Assembly (NCBI RefSeq): GCF_019904235.1
Contig: NZ_CP063202.1
Location: 1,674,001 to 1,738,000 of the forward strand
From: Erythrobacter sp. SCSIO 43205
GTDB taxonomy: Bacteria > Pseudomonadota > Alphaproteobacteria > Sphingomonadales > Sphingomonadaceae
DNA length: 64,000 nucleotides
Reading direction: 5' to 3'
Shown here: positions 24,899 through 32,640 of the stretch, piece after piece
How the letters are laid out: each line of letters starts with the position of its first letter
How positions within the stretch are numbered: the stretch's first letter is position 1
Notes under the pieces: generated by a model
Database searches by the model: none
The model's input: only the letters and a program-made list of their open reading frames with translations
What the model was told of the DNA's origin: nothing
Translations under genes and position numbers: made by a program

Positions 24899-26248
24899 TT
24901 AGCTTTTGCGCTCTTCAAGCCATTCTTCGAGCCATTTGATCGAATAATCGCCGTGAAGAACATCGGTCTGATGCAGCAATTCCTGATGCAGTGGAATGTT
25001 CGTTTTGACCCCTTCGACGACCATCTCTTCCAAAGCGCGTCGAAGGCGCATGATGCAGCCTTCACGGTCGCGGCCATAGACGATCAGTTTGGCGATCATG
25101 GAATCGTAATAGGGCGGGATCGAATATCCGGCATAAAGCCCTGAATCGACCCGCACGTGCATCCCGCCCGCGGGGTGATAGTAATTCACCTTGCCCGGTG
25201 AAGGCGCAAAGGTGAACGGGTCTTCGGCATTGATCCGGCACTCGATCGCGTGACCACGAAATTCAAGGTCTTTCTGAGCCACAGAAAGCGGTTTGCCAGC
25301 CGCGATGCGGATTTGTTCGCGCACAAGGTCAACGCCCGTGATTGCTTCGGTCACGGGGTGTTCGACCTGAAGCCTTGTGTTCATTTCGATGAAGTAGAAC
25401 TCACCATTTTCCCAAAGGAATTCGATCGTGCCCGCCCCGCGATAGCCCATGTCGCGCATGGCTTTTGAGCAGATTTCGCCCATGCGCATCCGTTCTTCGT
25501 GGTCGATTACGGGTGAGGGGGCCTCTTCGAGAACTTTCTGGTGGCGGCGTTGCAGCGAGCAATCGCGTTCGCCCAAGTGAATGGCGTTGCCTTCGCCATC
25601 GCCAAACACCTGAAATTCGATATGACGCGGGTTGCCGAGATATTTTTCGATGTAGACAGTCGCATCACCAAAGGCCGCTTTTGCCTCAGAGCCCGCCTGC
25701 TTCATCAGCGTTTCGAGCTGGTCTTCGCTCTCGCACACCTTCATGCCCCGGCCGCCGCCGCCAGAGGCCGCTTTGATGATGACCGGATAGCCAACTTCGG
25801 CGGCAATTTTCTTGCCCTCTTCGGGGTCTTCGATCGCGCCGTCAGAGCCGGGAACGAGTGGGAGCCCCAAGTCGCCAGCGGTTTTCTTCGCCTGCACCTT
25901 GTCGCCCATGGTGCGGATGTGTTCAGGCTTTGGCCCGATCCAAGCGATGTCGTGCGCCTCTACGATCTCGGCGAATTTGGCGTTTTCCGACAGGAAGCCA
26001 TAGCCGGGGTGGATCGCATCGCATCCAGCAACCTCAGCGGCTGAAATGATCGCTGCGTGATTGAGATAGCTTTCAGCTGCGGCTGGAGGGCCAATGCACA
26101 CAGCATGGTCAGCCAATCGCACGTGCATCGCATCGGCGTCAGCGGTGGAGTGCACCGCGACCGTCTCAATCCCCATTTCGTGCGCTGCGCGGTGGATGCG
26201 CAGAGCGATTTCGCCGCGATTGGCGATAAGAATGCGATTAATGCTCAT
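24899..26248 (-). CDS. accC: Acetyl-CoA carboxylase, biotin carboxylase subunit
   Basis: 449 residues, the standard length. ATP-dependent carboxylation of the biotin on AccB, first half-reaction of fatty-acid synthesis. Seen: the biotin-carboxylase N-domain opening [38 protein letters not shown], the glycine-rich ATP-grasp loop [13 protein letters not shown], the Mg/ATP residues in [16 protein letters not shown], and [11 protein letters not shown]. It follows accB by 15 bases in the leftward aroQ-accB-accC order. Confidence 0.97.
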   Translation of the reverse strand: MSINRILIANRGEIALRIHRAAHEMGIETVAVHSTADADAMHVRLADHAVCIGPPAAAESYLNHAAIISAAEVAGCDAIHPGYGFLSENAKFAEIVEAHDIAWIGPKPEHIRTMGDKVQAKKTAGDLGLPLVPGSDGAIEDPEEGKKIAAEVGYPVIIKAASGGGGRGMKVCESEDQLETLMKQAGSEAKAAFGDATVYIEKYLGNPRHIEFQVFGDGEGNAIHLGERDCSLQRRHQKVLEEAPSPVIDHEERMRMGEICSKAMRDMGYRGAGTIEFLWENGEFYFIEMNTRLQVEHPVTEAITGVDLVREQIRIAAGKPLSVAQKDLEFRGHAIECRINAEDPFTFAPSPGKVNYYHPAGGMHVRVDSGLYAGYSIPPYYDSMIAKLIVYGRDREGCIMRLRRALEEMVVEGVKTNIPLHQELLHQTDVLHGDYSIKWLEEWLEERKS

Positions 26249-26263
26249 AGTTCAGCTGCCTGC

Positions 26264-26758
26264 TCAACCGATCACGACAAGTGGCTGATCGAATTCAACC
26301 GGCTGCGCGTTTTCGACGAGGATCGCCTTGATCGTGCCCGCTTTATCGGCGGTGATCGGGTTCATCACTTTCATCGCTTCGACGATGAGGAGGGTGTCAC
26401 CCTCGCTGACGCTATCGCCAACTTTAATGAAGTTTGGCGCGTTGGGATCAGGGGCGAGATAGGCAGTCCCCACCATCGGAGATTTCAGCGCATCAGCGTG
26501 AGCTTCGGGCGCTGCGGCAGCTTCTGGAGCGGGAGCCGCAGCGACAGGAGCGGCAACAGGCGCTGGCGCAGCTGGAACAGGCGCAGCCGCCACGCTTGTC
26601 GAAACCCCGCCGCGTGCGACGCGGATTTTGCGGTCGTCATCTTCGACTTCGATTTCGGTAAGACCCGTCTCATTCAACAGTTCCGCGAGTTCGCGAACCA
26701 GAGCGGTGTCGATGTTCATGCCGGAGTTTGCTCCGGCGCTTGGCTTCTTGGTAGCCAT
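26264..26758 (-). CDS. accB: Acetyl-CoA carboxylase biotin carboxyl carrier protein
   Basis: 164 residues. C-terminal biotinyl domain with Lys130 in the canonical [10 protein letters not shown] site; N-terminal dimerising segment [20 protein letters not shown]; between them an Ala/Pro-rich flexible linker ([20 protein letters not shown]). It carries the carboxyl group from AccC to the carboxyltransferase. An AGGGGAACG sequence upstream of the ATG serves as ribosome site. Confidence 0.96.
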   Translation of the reverse strand: MATKKPSAGANSGMNIDTALVRELAELLNETGLTEIEVEDDDRKIRVARGGVSTSVAAAPVPAAPAPVAAPVAAAPAPEAAAAPEAHADALKSPMVGTAYLAPDPNAPNFIKVGDSVSEGDTLLIVEAMKVMNPITADKAGTIKAILVENAQPVEFDQPLVVIG

Positions 26759-26854
26759 GCGTTCCCCTATGTTGGTATCTACAAAAGTGCCTATTCACGC
26801 CAATTGCGGCTGGCAAGTGGCAATCGGTGCAAAAATGCACGAAGATGTGGGTGA

Positions 26855-27295
26855 TCAGACCTCGCCCGACGCTACGGTCTCCAAGGCGATACGGTAGGAA
26901 TCGGCCCCGTGCCCCTCGACTGTCTTGGCTGCTGCCATACCGACATATGACACGTGCCGAAACGTCTCGCGGGTGTTGGGATCGGACAAATGCACCTCGA
27001 TCACTGGTGTCGTGATCGCCTTTATCGCATCGAGCAGAGCGATGGAGGTGTGAGTGTAGGCCGCTGCATTGAGCAACACCGCGCGCGCGCCCTCGGCTTG
27101 CGCTTCGTGGAGCCAGTCGACCAGCATCCCTTCGTGATTGGTCTGGCGCATATCAATGGTAAGGCCATGTTTGCGGGCCTCATCTTCGAGCATCCCAGCA
27201 ATCTCATCCAGGGTGGTGTGCCCGTAAATCTCAGGCTCGCGAAGGCCGAGAAGATTCAAATTGGGACCGTTGAGGACATAAACCGTGTTTTGCAT
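26855..27295 (-). CDS. aroQ: Type II 3-dehydroquinate dehydratase
   Basis: 146 residues, normal for the dodecameric type II enzyme of the shikimate pathway. Family motifs: VLNGPNLNLLGLREPEIYG (catalytic Arg and Tyr loop), QTNHEGMLVDWLHEA (His and Glu), NAAAYTHTSIALLDAI (catalytic His) and VEVHLSDPNTRETFRHVS, given here in short pieces. It is the first gene of the aroQ-accB-accC arrangement. A perfect 12-base palindrome lies 14 bases upstream of its ATG. Confidence 0.96.
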   Translation of the reverse strand: MQNTVYVLNGPNLNLLGLREPEIYGHTTLDEIAGMLEDEARKHGLTIDMRQTNHEGMLVDWLHEAQAEGARAVLLNAAAYTHTSIALLDAIKAITTPVIEVHLSDPNTRETFRHVSYVGMAAAKTVEGHGADSYRIALETVASGEV

Positions 27296-27308
27296 GAATG
27301 CCGCGATA

Positions 27309-27320
27309 GCGATTAATCGC
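27309..27320. promoter_or_regulatory. Perfect palindrome GCGATTAATCGC upstream of aroQ
   Basis: Twelve-base perfect dyad, centre TTAA, 14 bases before the aroQ ATG (27295) and just after the BLUF stop. The place fits an operator or a stop-codon-proximal site; it is short enough to be chance. Confidence 0.3.
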
Positions 27321-27346
27321 GTGGCCGCAAAGCGTTGGAAGGCTGC

Positions 27347-27739
27347 TCAAAGCACGCCAATACCCAGAAAATCTTCCACCGCGCGTTTCACGACATCGGG
27401 CGCGTGCGCAAGTTCTGGAATAAGCGTATCAATCCCGTCGTGTGCGTCTGTCACGGCTATGCGTTTCATGCTCCATTTGGGAAAAGAGCGCTTGGCTATG
27501 GCTGCGCGGTGCATGACTTTAATCGAATGATGGCGCGGATCATTGCCAAGTGTGCGCATCAACCGCTCGATGGTTGTCTGTGGGCCTTCGATCACCTGCA
27601 AAAATCGATTGTTTGCATAAATGAGAAACCCGGTGAGCCCGGCAGGTGCATTGTTTCGCGCGGAGGTTTCGATGATCTTGAAGACATCGCCCGCACCAAG
27701 GCTATCAGAAGCCTCGCTGGTGTAAATCACCTGAAACAT
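27347..27739 (-). CDS. Stand-alone BLUF-domain blue-light photoreceptor
   Basis: 130 residues: one BLUF domain and a short helical C-terminal cap, no effector domain. The FAD-photocycle residues are all present, at an exact offset of 15 from Rhodobacter AppA: Tyr6, Asn30, Gln48, Trp89 and Met91 (AppA Y21, N45, Q63, W104, M106). It should bind FAD and signal by protein contact. It is divergent from the small DksA-like gene across a 153-base region that holds an FNR-type box. The start MFQVIYTS fits the family without change. The partner protein is unknown. Confidence 0.93.
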   Translation of the reverse strand: MFQVIYTSEASDSLGAGDVFKIIETSARNNAPAGLTGFLIYANNRFLQVIEGPQTTIERLMRTLGNDPRHHSIKVMHRAAIAKRSFPKWSMKRIAVTDAHDGIDTLIPELAHAPDVVKRAVEDFLGIGVL

Positions 27740-27821
27740 AAGCGGGCGCTTTAACGAGAAGTGCTTTTCTGCTGGTTAATGCACAGCACTTGATCATCAC
27801 AGGTACCGCCGCAGCGCTCAC

Positions 27822-27835
27822 TTGATCTCGATCAA
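27822..27835. promoter_or_regulatory. FNR/FixK-type binding site TTGATCTCGATCAA
   Basis: A perfect match to the FNR/FixK consensus TTGAT-N4-ATCAA and also fully palindromic. Its centre (27828.5) is 41.5 bases from about 27870, where transcription would start if TACTAC at 27858-27863 is the -10 element. This is the spacing of a class II activated promoter for the DksA-like gene. The site is 83 bases upstream of the BLUF start and could act on both genes. Confidence 0.75.
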
Positions 27836-27857
27836 TTTCCACCAGGATACAGGCGGG

Positions 27858-27863
27858 TACTAC
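27858..27863 (+). promoter_or_regulatory. Possible -10 element (TACTAC) of the DksA-like gene
   Basis: Weak match to TATAAT, but placed exactly where a -10 box should fall relative to an FNR site centred at -41.5. Supports the class II reading; alone it would not be called. Confidence 0.35.
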
Positions 27864-27892
27864 AGTCTCCCAACGACCGGGAGGTGGATGCC

Positions 27893-28216
27893 ATGACCAG
27901 TTATTCTGAATTTGCACAGGCTCTCAAGCAACGGATGGAAGACCTGCTTCGCCGCGCTCAAGTCATTGAGGACGATTTGCGCCACCCGCTCGAAGCCGAT
28001 TCGAGCGAACAGGCGATTGACCTTGCCGATGACGAGACTCTGATTGGCGTCGATGATGTGCTGCGCGCTGAAATTGGTCAGATCAGACAGGCTCTAGGGC
28101 GTATTGACAACGGAACCTACGGCGTTTGCGCAAATTGCGGGGGCAGGATCAGCCAAGAGCTGCTGCGCGCTCGCCCCATCGCAACTCGCTGTATCGAGTG
28201 CGCGAGCGCGGCATAA
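27893..28216 (+). CDS. DksA/TraR-family zinc-finger protein
   Basis: 107 residues from an ATG preceded by GGGAGG (27880-27885); an in-frame GTG at 27884 overlaps that site and is unlikely. N-terminal helical hairpin (FAQALKQRMEDLLRRAQVIE and VLRAEIGQIRQALGRIDNG) with acidic tip, then a four-Cys zinc finger C-x2-C-x17-C-x2-C (VCANCGG, TRCIECA). Such proteins insert into the RNA polymerase secondary channel and modulate initiation, usually with ppGpp. It is shorter than DksA (about 150) and closer to TraR-like members. The upstream FNR-type box predicts induction at low oxygen. It converges on the holin gene 13 bases away. Confidence 0.88.
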   Translation: MTSYSEFAQALKQRMEDLLRRAQVIEDDLRHPLEADSSEQAIDLADDETLIGVDDVLRAEIGQIRQALGRIDNGTYGVCANCGGRISQELLRARPIATRCIECASAA

Positions 28217-28229
28217 CCTTGGGCTGGCT

Positions 28230-28643
28230 TTATTTATCGACGCCTTTGACTTTGCCCCATTGGCGCGCTGCGGTGTAGCCGAGGTAGCCGGTGCCAAACA
28301 GGGCATAAAGCGGCTCTGGAAGTCCGGCGAGATAGGCGTTCATGCCGCGCGCAATGTCGCTCGCAGCTGACGGATTGAATGCGCTTAAAAGCCCCATGGG
28401 AAGAGCTGTCAGGATGAGCACATACATCACATAGAGAAAGCTTGGCCGCGCACGGCTGGTCCAGGGGTCTTTGGAATTGGCCTCAGCGACGATGGCTTGA
28501 AGCCGCGCTTCGATCAGATCCATTTCCTGCGTGCCTTCCAATCGCACCAGCTCAAGCTGCGCTTTGGCACGGGCTTCTTTGTCCGGGATGATCTTGTCGA
28601 GAATTTTGGTGATCGGACCGATGAGCGTGGAAATGAGGGACAT
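28230..28643 (-). CDS. GTA-type three-TM holin family protein
   Basis: 137 residues from the ATG with AGGAG eight bases before it (a GTG nine bases upstream is the alternative). An amphipathic start (LISTLIGPITKILDKIIPDK), a charged helix, then hydrophobic segments FLYVMYVLILTALPMGLLSA and PLYALFGTGYLGYTAARQWG. This is the pattern of the Pfam family of three-TM holins linked to gene transfer agents, which permeabilise the membrane for particle release. No phage or GTA structural gene lies near it, so it stands alone here; a remnant or a holin serving a distant GTA cluster are both possible. Confidence 0.75.
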   Translation of the reverse strand: MSLISTLIGPITKILDKIIPDKEARAKAQLELVRLEGTQEMDLIEARLQAIVAEANSKDPWTSRARPSFLYVMYVLILTALPMGLLSAFNPSAASDIARGMNAYLAGLPEPLYALFGTGYLGYTAARQWGKVKGVDK

Positions 28644-28723
28644 GAGGCGCACTCCTGTTTGCGAGTCGCACCAAGGTAACCAAAACGGTTCATGTAGGAA
28701 AATGAGTAACCAAAAGTATCGAT

Positions 28724-29605
28724 CTACTCACCCGCCTCCGCTAACAAACGCTGCGCCAGAGCGAGGTGAGGGCGGTCGATCATCTTACCATCAAGCTGAA
28801 GCGCGCCCGCGGTTGGATTGGCTGCGAATGCATCAACGATAGCGCGCGCATGGGCAAGCTCTTCAGCCGACGGGGTAAAGGCGGAGTTGATGGGCGCGAC
28901 CTGAGCCGGGTGAATGGCCAGCATCCCGCGAAACCCTTGTGCGCGCACGCGGCGGGCACGGCTTTCTAGAGCCGCAAGATCGCGAAACTCAGGCTGGACG
29001 GTTTCGATGGGCGTGACGCCCGCCTTGATCGCGCCAAGAAGGCACAAGGATCGCGCCATTTCAAAGATATGGGTGTATTCACCATCCGGTCCGCGTTGTT
29101 CGCTTGCACCGATTTCGCTGGACAAATCCTCGGCCCCCCAGCTCATCGCCACCAGACGCGGCGCGCCGTCATAGGTGCCGGTGGTGAACATGGCAGCAGC
29201 CGTCTCAGTCACAAGCGCTGCGACTTTGGTGGAGCCGACCGCCATCCCCGCAGCTTCTTCGCGCTTGGTGATCATTGCATCAAAAGCGGTCACATCGTGT
29301 CCGCCTTCAGCCTTTGGGAGGAACAATCCGCCCGGCCCAGCCGCAATCACAGCATCGAGGTCGCCCTCAGTCCAATCGCCCGATAATGGGTTCACCCGGA
29401 CCCAAACGCGCCGCCGATCAGGCGCAGAGGCAATCGCGTCAGCCACCATCTTGCGTGCATCGGCTTTGCGCTCTGGCACCACCGAATCTTCAAGGTCGAG
29501 CAGCGCAATATCGGCCTCGCTTGCGATGGCCTTGCCCATTTTCTTCTCGCTATCGCCAGGGGCAAACAGCCAGCTGCGCATTTTGATTTGTGGGGTGTTG
29601 CTCAT
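28724..29605 (-). CDS. HpcH/HpaI aldolase/citrate lyase-family protein (CitE-like CoA ester lyase)
   Basis: 293 residues, one TIM-barrel of the CitE/malyl-CoA lyase kind. RSWLFAPGDSEKKMGKAIAS, ALLDLEDSVVPERK (Mg-binding acids), RVWVRVNPLSG and GMLAIHPAQVAPINSAF are typical. Likely acts on a CoA thioester such as malyl-, citramalyl- or methylmalyl-CoA; the substrate cannot be told. It starts 36 bases before the TonB receptor stop side, in the same leftward direction as that receptor. Confidence 0.88.
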   Translation of the reverse strand: MSNTPQIKMRSWLFAPGDSEKKMGKAIASEADIALLDLEDSVVPERKADARKMVADAIASAPDRRRVWVRVNPLSGDWTEGDLDAVIAAGPGGLFLPKAEGGHDVTAFDAMITKREEAAGMAVGSTKVAALVTETAAAMFTTGTYDGAPRLVAMSWGAEDLSSEIGASEQRGPDGEYTHIFEMARSLCLLGAIKAGVTPIETVQPEFRDLAALESRARRVRAQGFRGMLAIHPAQVAPINSAFTPSAEELAHARAIVDAFAANPTAGALQLDGKMIDRPHLALAQRLLAEAGE

Positions 29606-29640
29606 GTCCGATCCTCTCGTGCCACAGGTGAGTAGGGCGG

Positions 29641-31755
29641 TCAGAACGTTCCTTCAATCTCCAGCGTGAAGATCTGCCCGAATGAGCGGTCGCGATCCTC
29701 GATGAAGTCGATTGTGCCCGCCGCGCGGTCGGAGAATACGATACGGTCAAACTTGTTGGTGCGATCAAGGATATTGTTGATCGCAAGGCGCACGACCATC
29801 CCCTCTACGTCTTTGTTTTCAATATAGTAGCCCGCAAAAGCAAAGGTTTCACGGCGCCGCGAAATCTGGTCAAGACGAACGTCGTCGGTCAAGTTGTTCC
29901 AGAAGGCAGTAATGCCAGACGCCCAGTTGCTTGCGGCGAAATCATGGCGAATCTCAAAGTCGATCTGTTCGGTTTGAAATTCGGAAAGATTGCGGCTGAA
30001 GCCTAGCAAGGGGTCACGAACAGAGCTGTTTGCAACACGAAAACCTGCGTCAAACCGTGTGCCCATCCAGCCCAGACCGTCGGAAAGTAGCGTCACGTCG
30101 CCTTCAATGCCATAGCGGCTCGCAGAGGGGATATTGCCAGGTGCCTGACCGCCGCCATCAATCGGGATGAAATCGACAATATCGGACACATCTTCGTAGA
30201 ACGGCCGCAGCGCCAAGGTGCCAATCGCACCAAGGCCAATATTGGCTTCCATATCGAAACGCCAAAGCTGTGGCGGGACCAATTCCACGTTAGATACATT
30301 GGCATTGTTCTCATCGACATCGACTGACGCGATGAAGTCGAAAAAGTTCAGCTGACCTACTTGGCGTTCAATCCGGCCAGAGAGATTGAGCATATCGCTC
30401 GCTGTCCAGTCGAGCGCGACAAACCCCTTGGGCCGGTAAAATGTGCGGGTGAGCCCGGCAGGCCCATTTTGCGAAATGCGTGAATATTCAGCGCCAAGGC
30501 TCGTTTGCAATTGCAGATTGGACGTAAGAGGCCGGCTGTATGTAATGGTTGCTTCTGCACGGTCTTCTTCGACGCGGCTGCTTGCTCCCCTAAAGACTTC
30601 GGGTTGAAGCTCGCCCGTATTGTCGCGCACCTCCAAAGAAGCCTCAATGTCGAGGAAGTTTTTCACCCCCTCAAGAGCGACAACCAGATCGCCGCCTGCT
30701 GCACCAAAATGAAATTCGCCCCGTGCGATTGTCTCGCCTTCGTCAGCGTCGCGGGTGAACAAGGTGCCTTCAGCCGCACTGCCGTCTGCGAACTGTGTGG
30801 TGACAGAGGCGGTTGTCGGGCTGTCTTCGTAGCGGTGATAGCCGATCAGTTTTAACCGACCCCCAATGAAAGAAAAATCGTAGTCCGCGCCGAGCTCGAA
30901 ATTAAATTCGTCTTCCGTGCCTCGTAAGGTTCGCACCCGGTCAATCGGGTTGATTGTGCCAGATCTTTCAGAGATTTCGCGCTCGCGGCGAATAAACCCG
31001 TTCACCTCGCCAGTGAGGTTGAGCACATTCCCATTGTTGGCAATGCGCGAATATGAACCCGACAGGCCGATTGTATCGAATGCGAAATTGGCTTTTTCTT
31101 GCCGCGTGTCGATCAGATTGCCTGCACCATCAAAGACGAATTCAGGCCCCTCATCACCGCGCCTGTTTGAATCGTTTTCAAGGCTGAGCGTCCATTCATC
31201 TTTTTGTCCGCCGCCCGCTAAAGACACGCGCCCTTCCAACAGACGCGCTGGCGTGCCTTTTGAGCGAAATTGCGGCGCATAGCGAAACGTGCCTGCAATA
31301 CTTCCCGTGCGCGCGGTGACGACGTTCAAGACCTGCCCTGACAGCCCGCCAATATCGAGGCTTGCCCCATCGACAAGTTCAAGGCGCACAACCTCTTCCA
31401 CGGGTATGCGGGCAAGCGCGTCGACCGGGCCGTTCGATTTGCCGGAAATTCGGCGACCATTGATCAGGACATTGGTGTCCGCCGCGCCAAGGCCGCGTGC
31501 GCCATCGCCTTGCCGGATAGAAAAACCGGGCACCTGGCGCGCCATATCAGCCGCGCTGCGCGGGGCAAAGCGGGCGAAGTCCTCAGGCGTATATACCGCT
31601 CGGGTGCTTGCATCCTGAGCGACCGTGGCCTCAGTTGTGTCAGCATTATCGTCTGCGCCTTGCGCCAGCGCAGGGCTCGCACAAATCGCGATAGCCGTAC
31701 TGCTGACGAACAATGCGGAACGCGCGAGCGTGATTGAAGGAATAGCCAAATCCAT
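29641..31755 (-). CDS. TonB-dependent outer-membrane receptor
   Basis: 704 residues from the ATG with AAGGA upstream; the longer frame runs back into the tRNA and is not real. Signal peptide about 1-32 (cleavage after ALA). Plug domain about 60-165 (DFARFAPRSAADMARQVPGF, LINGRRISGKSN, ELVDGASLDIGGLSGQVLN). The rest is a 22-strand-type barrel, ending at FTLEIEGTF with the terminal aromatic. The ligand is unknown; neighbours (a CoA lyase) do not settle it. Confidence 0.9.
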   Translation of the reverse strand: MDLAIPSITLARSALFVSSTAIAICASPALAQGADDNADTTEATVAQDASTRAVYTPEDFARFAPRSAADMARQVPGFSIRQGDGARGLGAADTNVLINGRRISGKSNGPVDALARIPVEEVVRLELVDGASLDIGGLSGQVLNVVTARTGSIAGTFRYAPQFRSKGTPARLLEGRVSLAGGGQKDEWTLSLENDSNRRGDEGPEFVFDGAGNLIDTRQEKANFAFDTIGLSGSYSRIANNGNVLNLTGEVNGFIRREREISERSGTINPIDRVRTLRGTEDEFNFELGADYDFSFIGGRLKLIGYHRYEDSPTTASVTTQFADGSAAEGTLFTRDADEGETIARGEFHFGAAGGDLVVALEGVKNFLDIEASLEVRDNTGELQPEVFRGASSRVEEDRAEATITYSRPLTSNLQLQTSLGAEYSRISQNGPAGLTRTFYRPKGFVALDWTASDMLNLSGRIERQVGQLNFFDFIASVDVDENNANVSNVELVPPQLWRFDMEANIGLGAIGTLALRPFYEDVSDIVDFIPIDGGGQAPGNIPSASRYGIEGDVTLLSDGLGWMGTRFDAGFRVANSSVRDPLLGFSRNLSEFQTEQIDFEIRHDFAASNWASGITAFWNNLTDDVRLDQISRRRETFAFAGYYIENKDVEGMVVRLAINNILDRTNKFDRIVFSDRAAGTIDFIEDRDRSFGQIFTLEIEGTF

Positions 31756-31857
31756 GAAAGTTCCTTGCGTAGCCTTGCAATCAAATAACAGCGCAAAGGG
31801 ACGAAGTGGCCATGCGTTCCGACGAACGGGACTTGTAAATTTTTGTTGGAGCTCCAC

Positions 31858-31934
31858 TGGTCGGGAAGACAGGATTCGAACCTGCGACCCCCACACCCCC
31901 AGTGTGATGCGCTACCAGGCTGCGCTACTTCCCG
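31858..31934 (-). tRNA. tRNA-Pro (anticodon GGG)
   Basis: 77 nt including encoded CCA. Acceptor CGGGAAG pairs with CTTCCCG, discriminator A. Anticodon loop CTGGGGG gives GGG; stem TCACA/TGTGG. T-arm GGTTCGAATCC. Upstream (31953-31958, minus strand) a CTTATAGG is a plausible -10 followed by a GC-rich discriminator as in stable-RNA promoters. Confidence 0.95.
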
Positions 31935-32232
31935 AACCGGTGGAGAGCCGCGCCTATAAGGGGCTCTTTTGATGCTGACAAGCGGGGATGCGTTAGGAAT
32001 TCATCTGGTCGCGAGGGTTTGCGTGAATTTGGGGACATTATCCCCCTTGGAAGAAGGGTTGATTGCGGGGCGCTTGCAATGCTGCTAACCGCGCCCACTT
32101 AACGGTCACAAACAGCCGTGTTCGAATGTCAGGGGTCAAGGGGAATTATCGGAGCCAATGCGGATGCGCATGGCCCGTCCTTGAGATGCTGGCTACGAGC
32201 AAAGGCGCAAATAACATAGGTTTTACAAAGCG
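31935..32232. promoter_or_regulatory. Gene-free region between tRNA-Pro and yajC
   Basis: 298 bases that must hold the leftward tRNA promoter and the rightward yajC-secDF promoter. A 61-codon frame here lacks any ribosome site and codon pattern and is not called. No repeat or structured RNA recognised. Confidence 0.35.
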
Positions 32233-32562
32233 ATGCTTGAACTTTTGACAGCTGCCGCCGCAGGCGCAGGCGAAGCGCCACCTGCCTGGATCAACTGGTT
32301 GCCCATCGTTGGTATGGTGGTGATCTTCTGGTTCCTGATCATTCGCCCGCAGATGAAACGGCAAAAAGAGCATCAGGCAAAAGTCGCTGGCCTTAAAAAA
32401 GGCGATCAGGTCGTGACGCAAGGCGGGCTTGTTGGGAAAGTCGTCAAGGTTGATGATACTTACGCCGAGATCGAGCTTGCCAAAGATGTGCGCGTGAAAG
32501 CGGTCAAGCACACAATTGCCGATCTGATTGAACCGGGCACAAAGCCAGCTGCCAACGACTAA
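32233..32562 (+). CDS. yajC: Preprotein translocase accessory subunit YajC
   Basis: 109 residues, one TM helix (about 17-37, WLPIVGMVVIFWFLIIRPQM) followed by the conserved cytoplasmic part KRQKEHQAKVAGLKKGDQVV and GGLVGKVVKVDD. It forms a complex with SecDF. Stands 78 bases before secD in the usual yajC-secD-secF order. Confidence 0.96.
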   Translation: MLELLTAAAAGAGEAPPAWINWLPIVGMVVIFWFLIIRPQMKRQKEHQAKVAGLKKGDQVVTQGGLVGKVVKVDDTYAEIELAKDVRVKAVKHTIADLIEPGTKPAAND

Positions 32563-32640
32563 GGTCTGGCGGGCAGTCGTGTTGGCTGAGCCCCGCGAGA
32601 CATCATCTATACATCTCAACAGGATCAAAGCGTACAAACA

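Noticed and set aside
31759-31896. Longer start for the TonB receptor gene
   Set aside because: The extension would be translated out of the tRNA-Pro gene; the ATG at 31755 has a ribosome site and a signal peptide.
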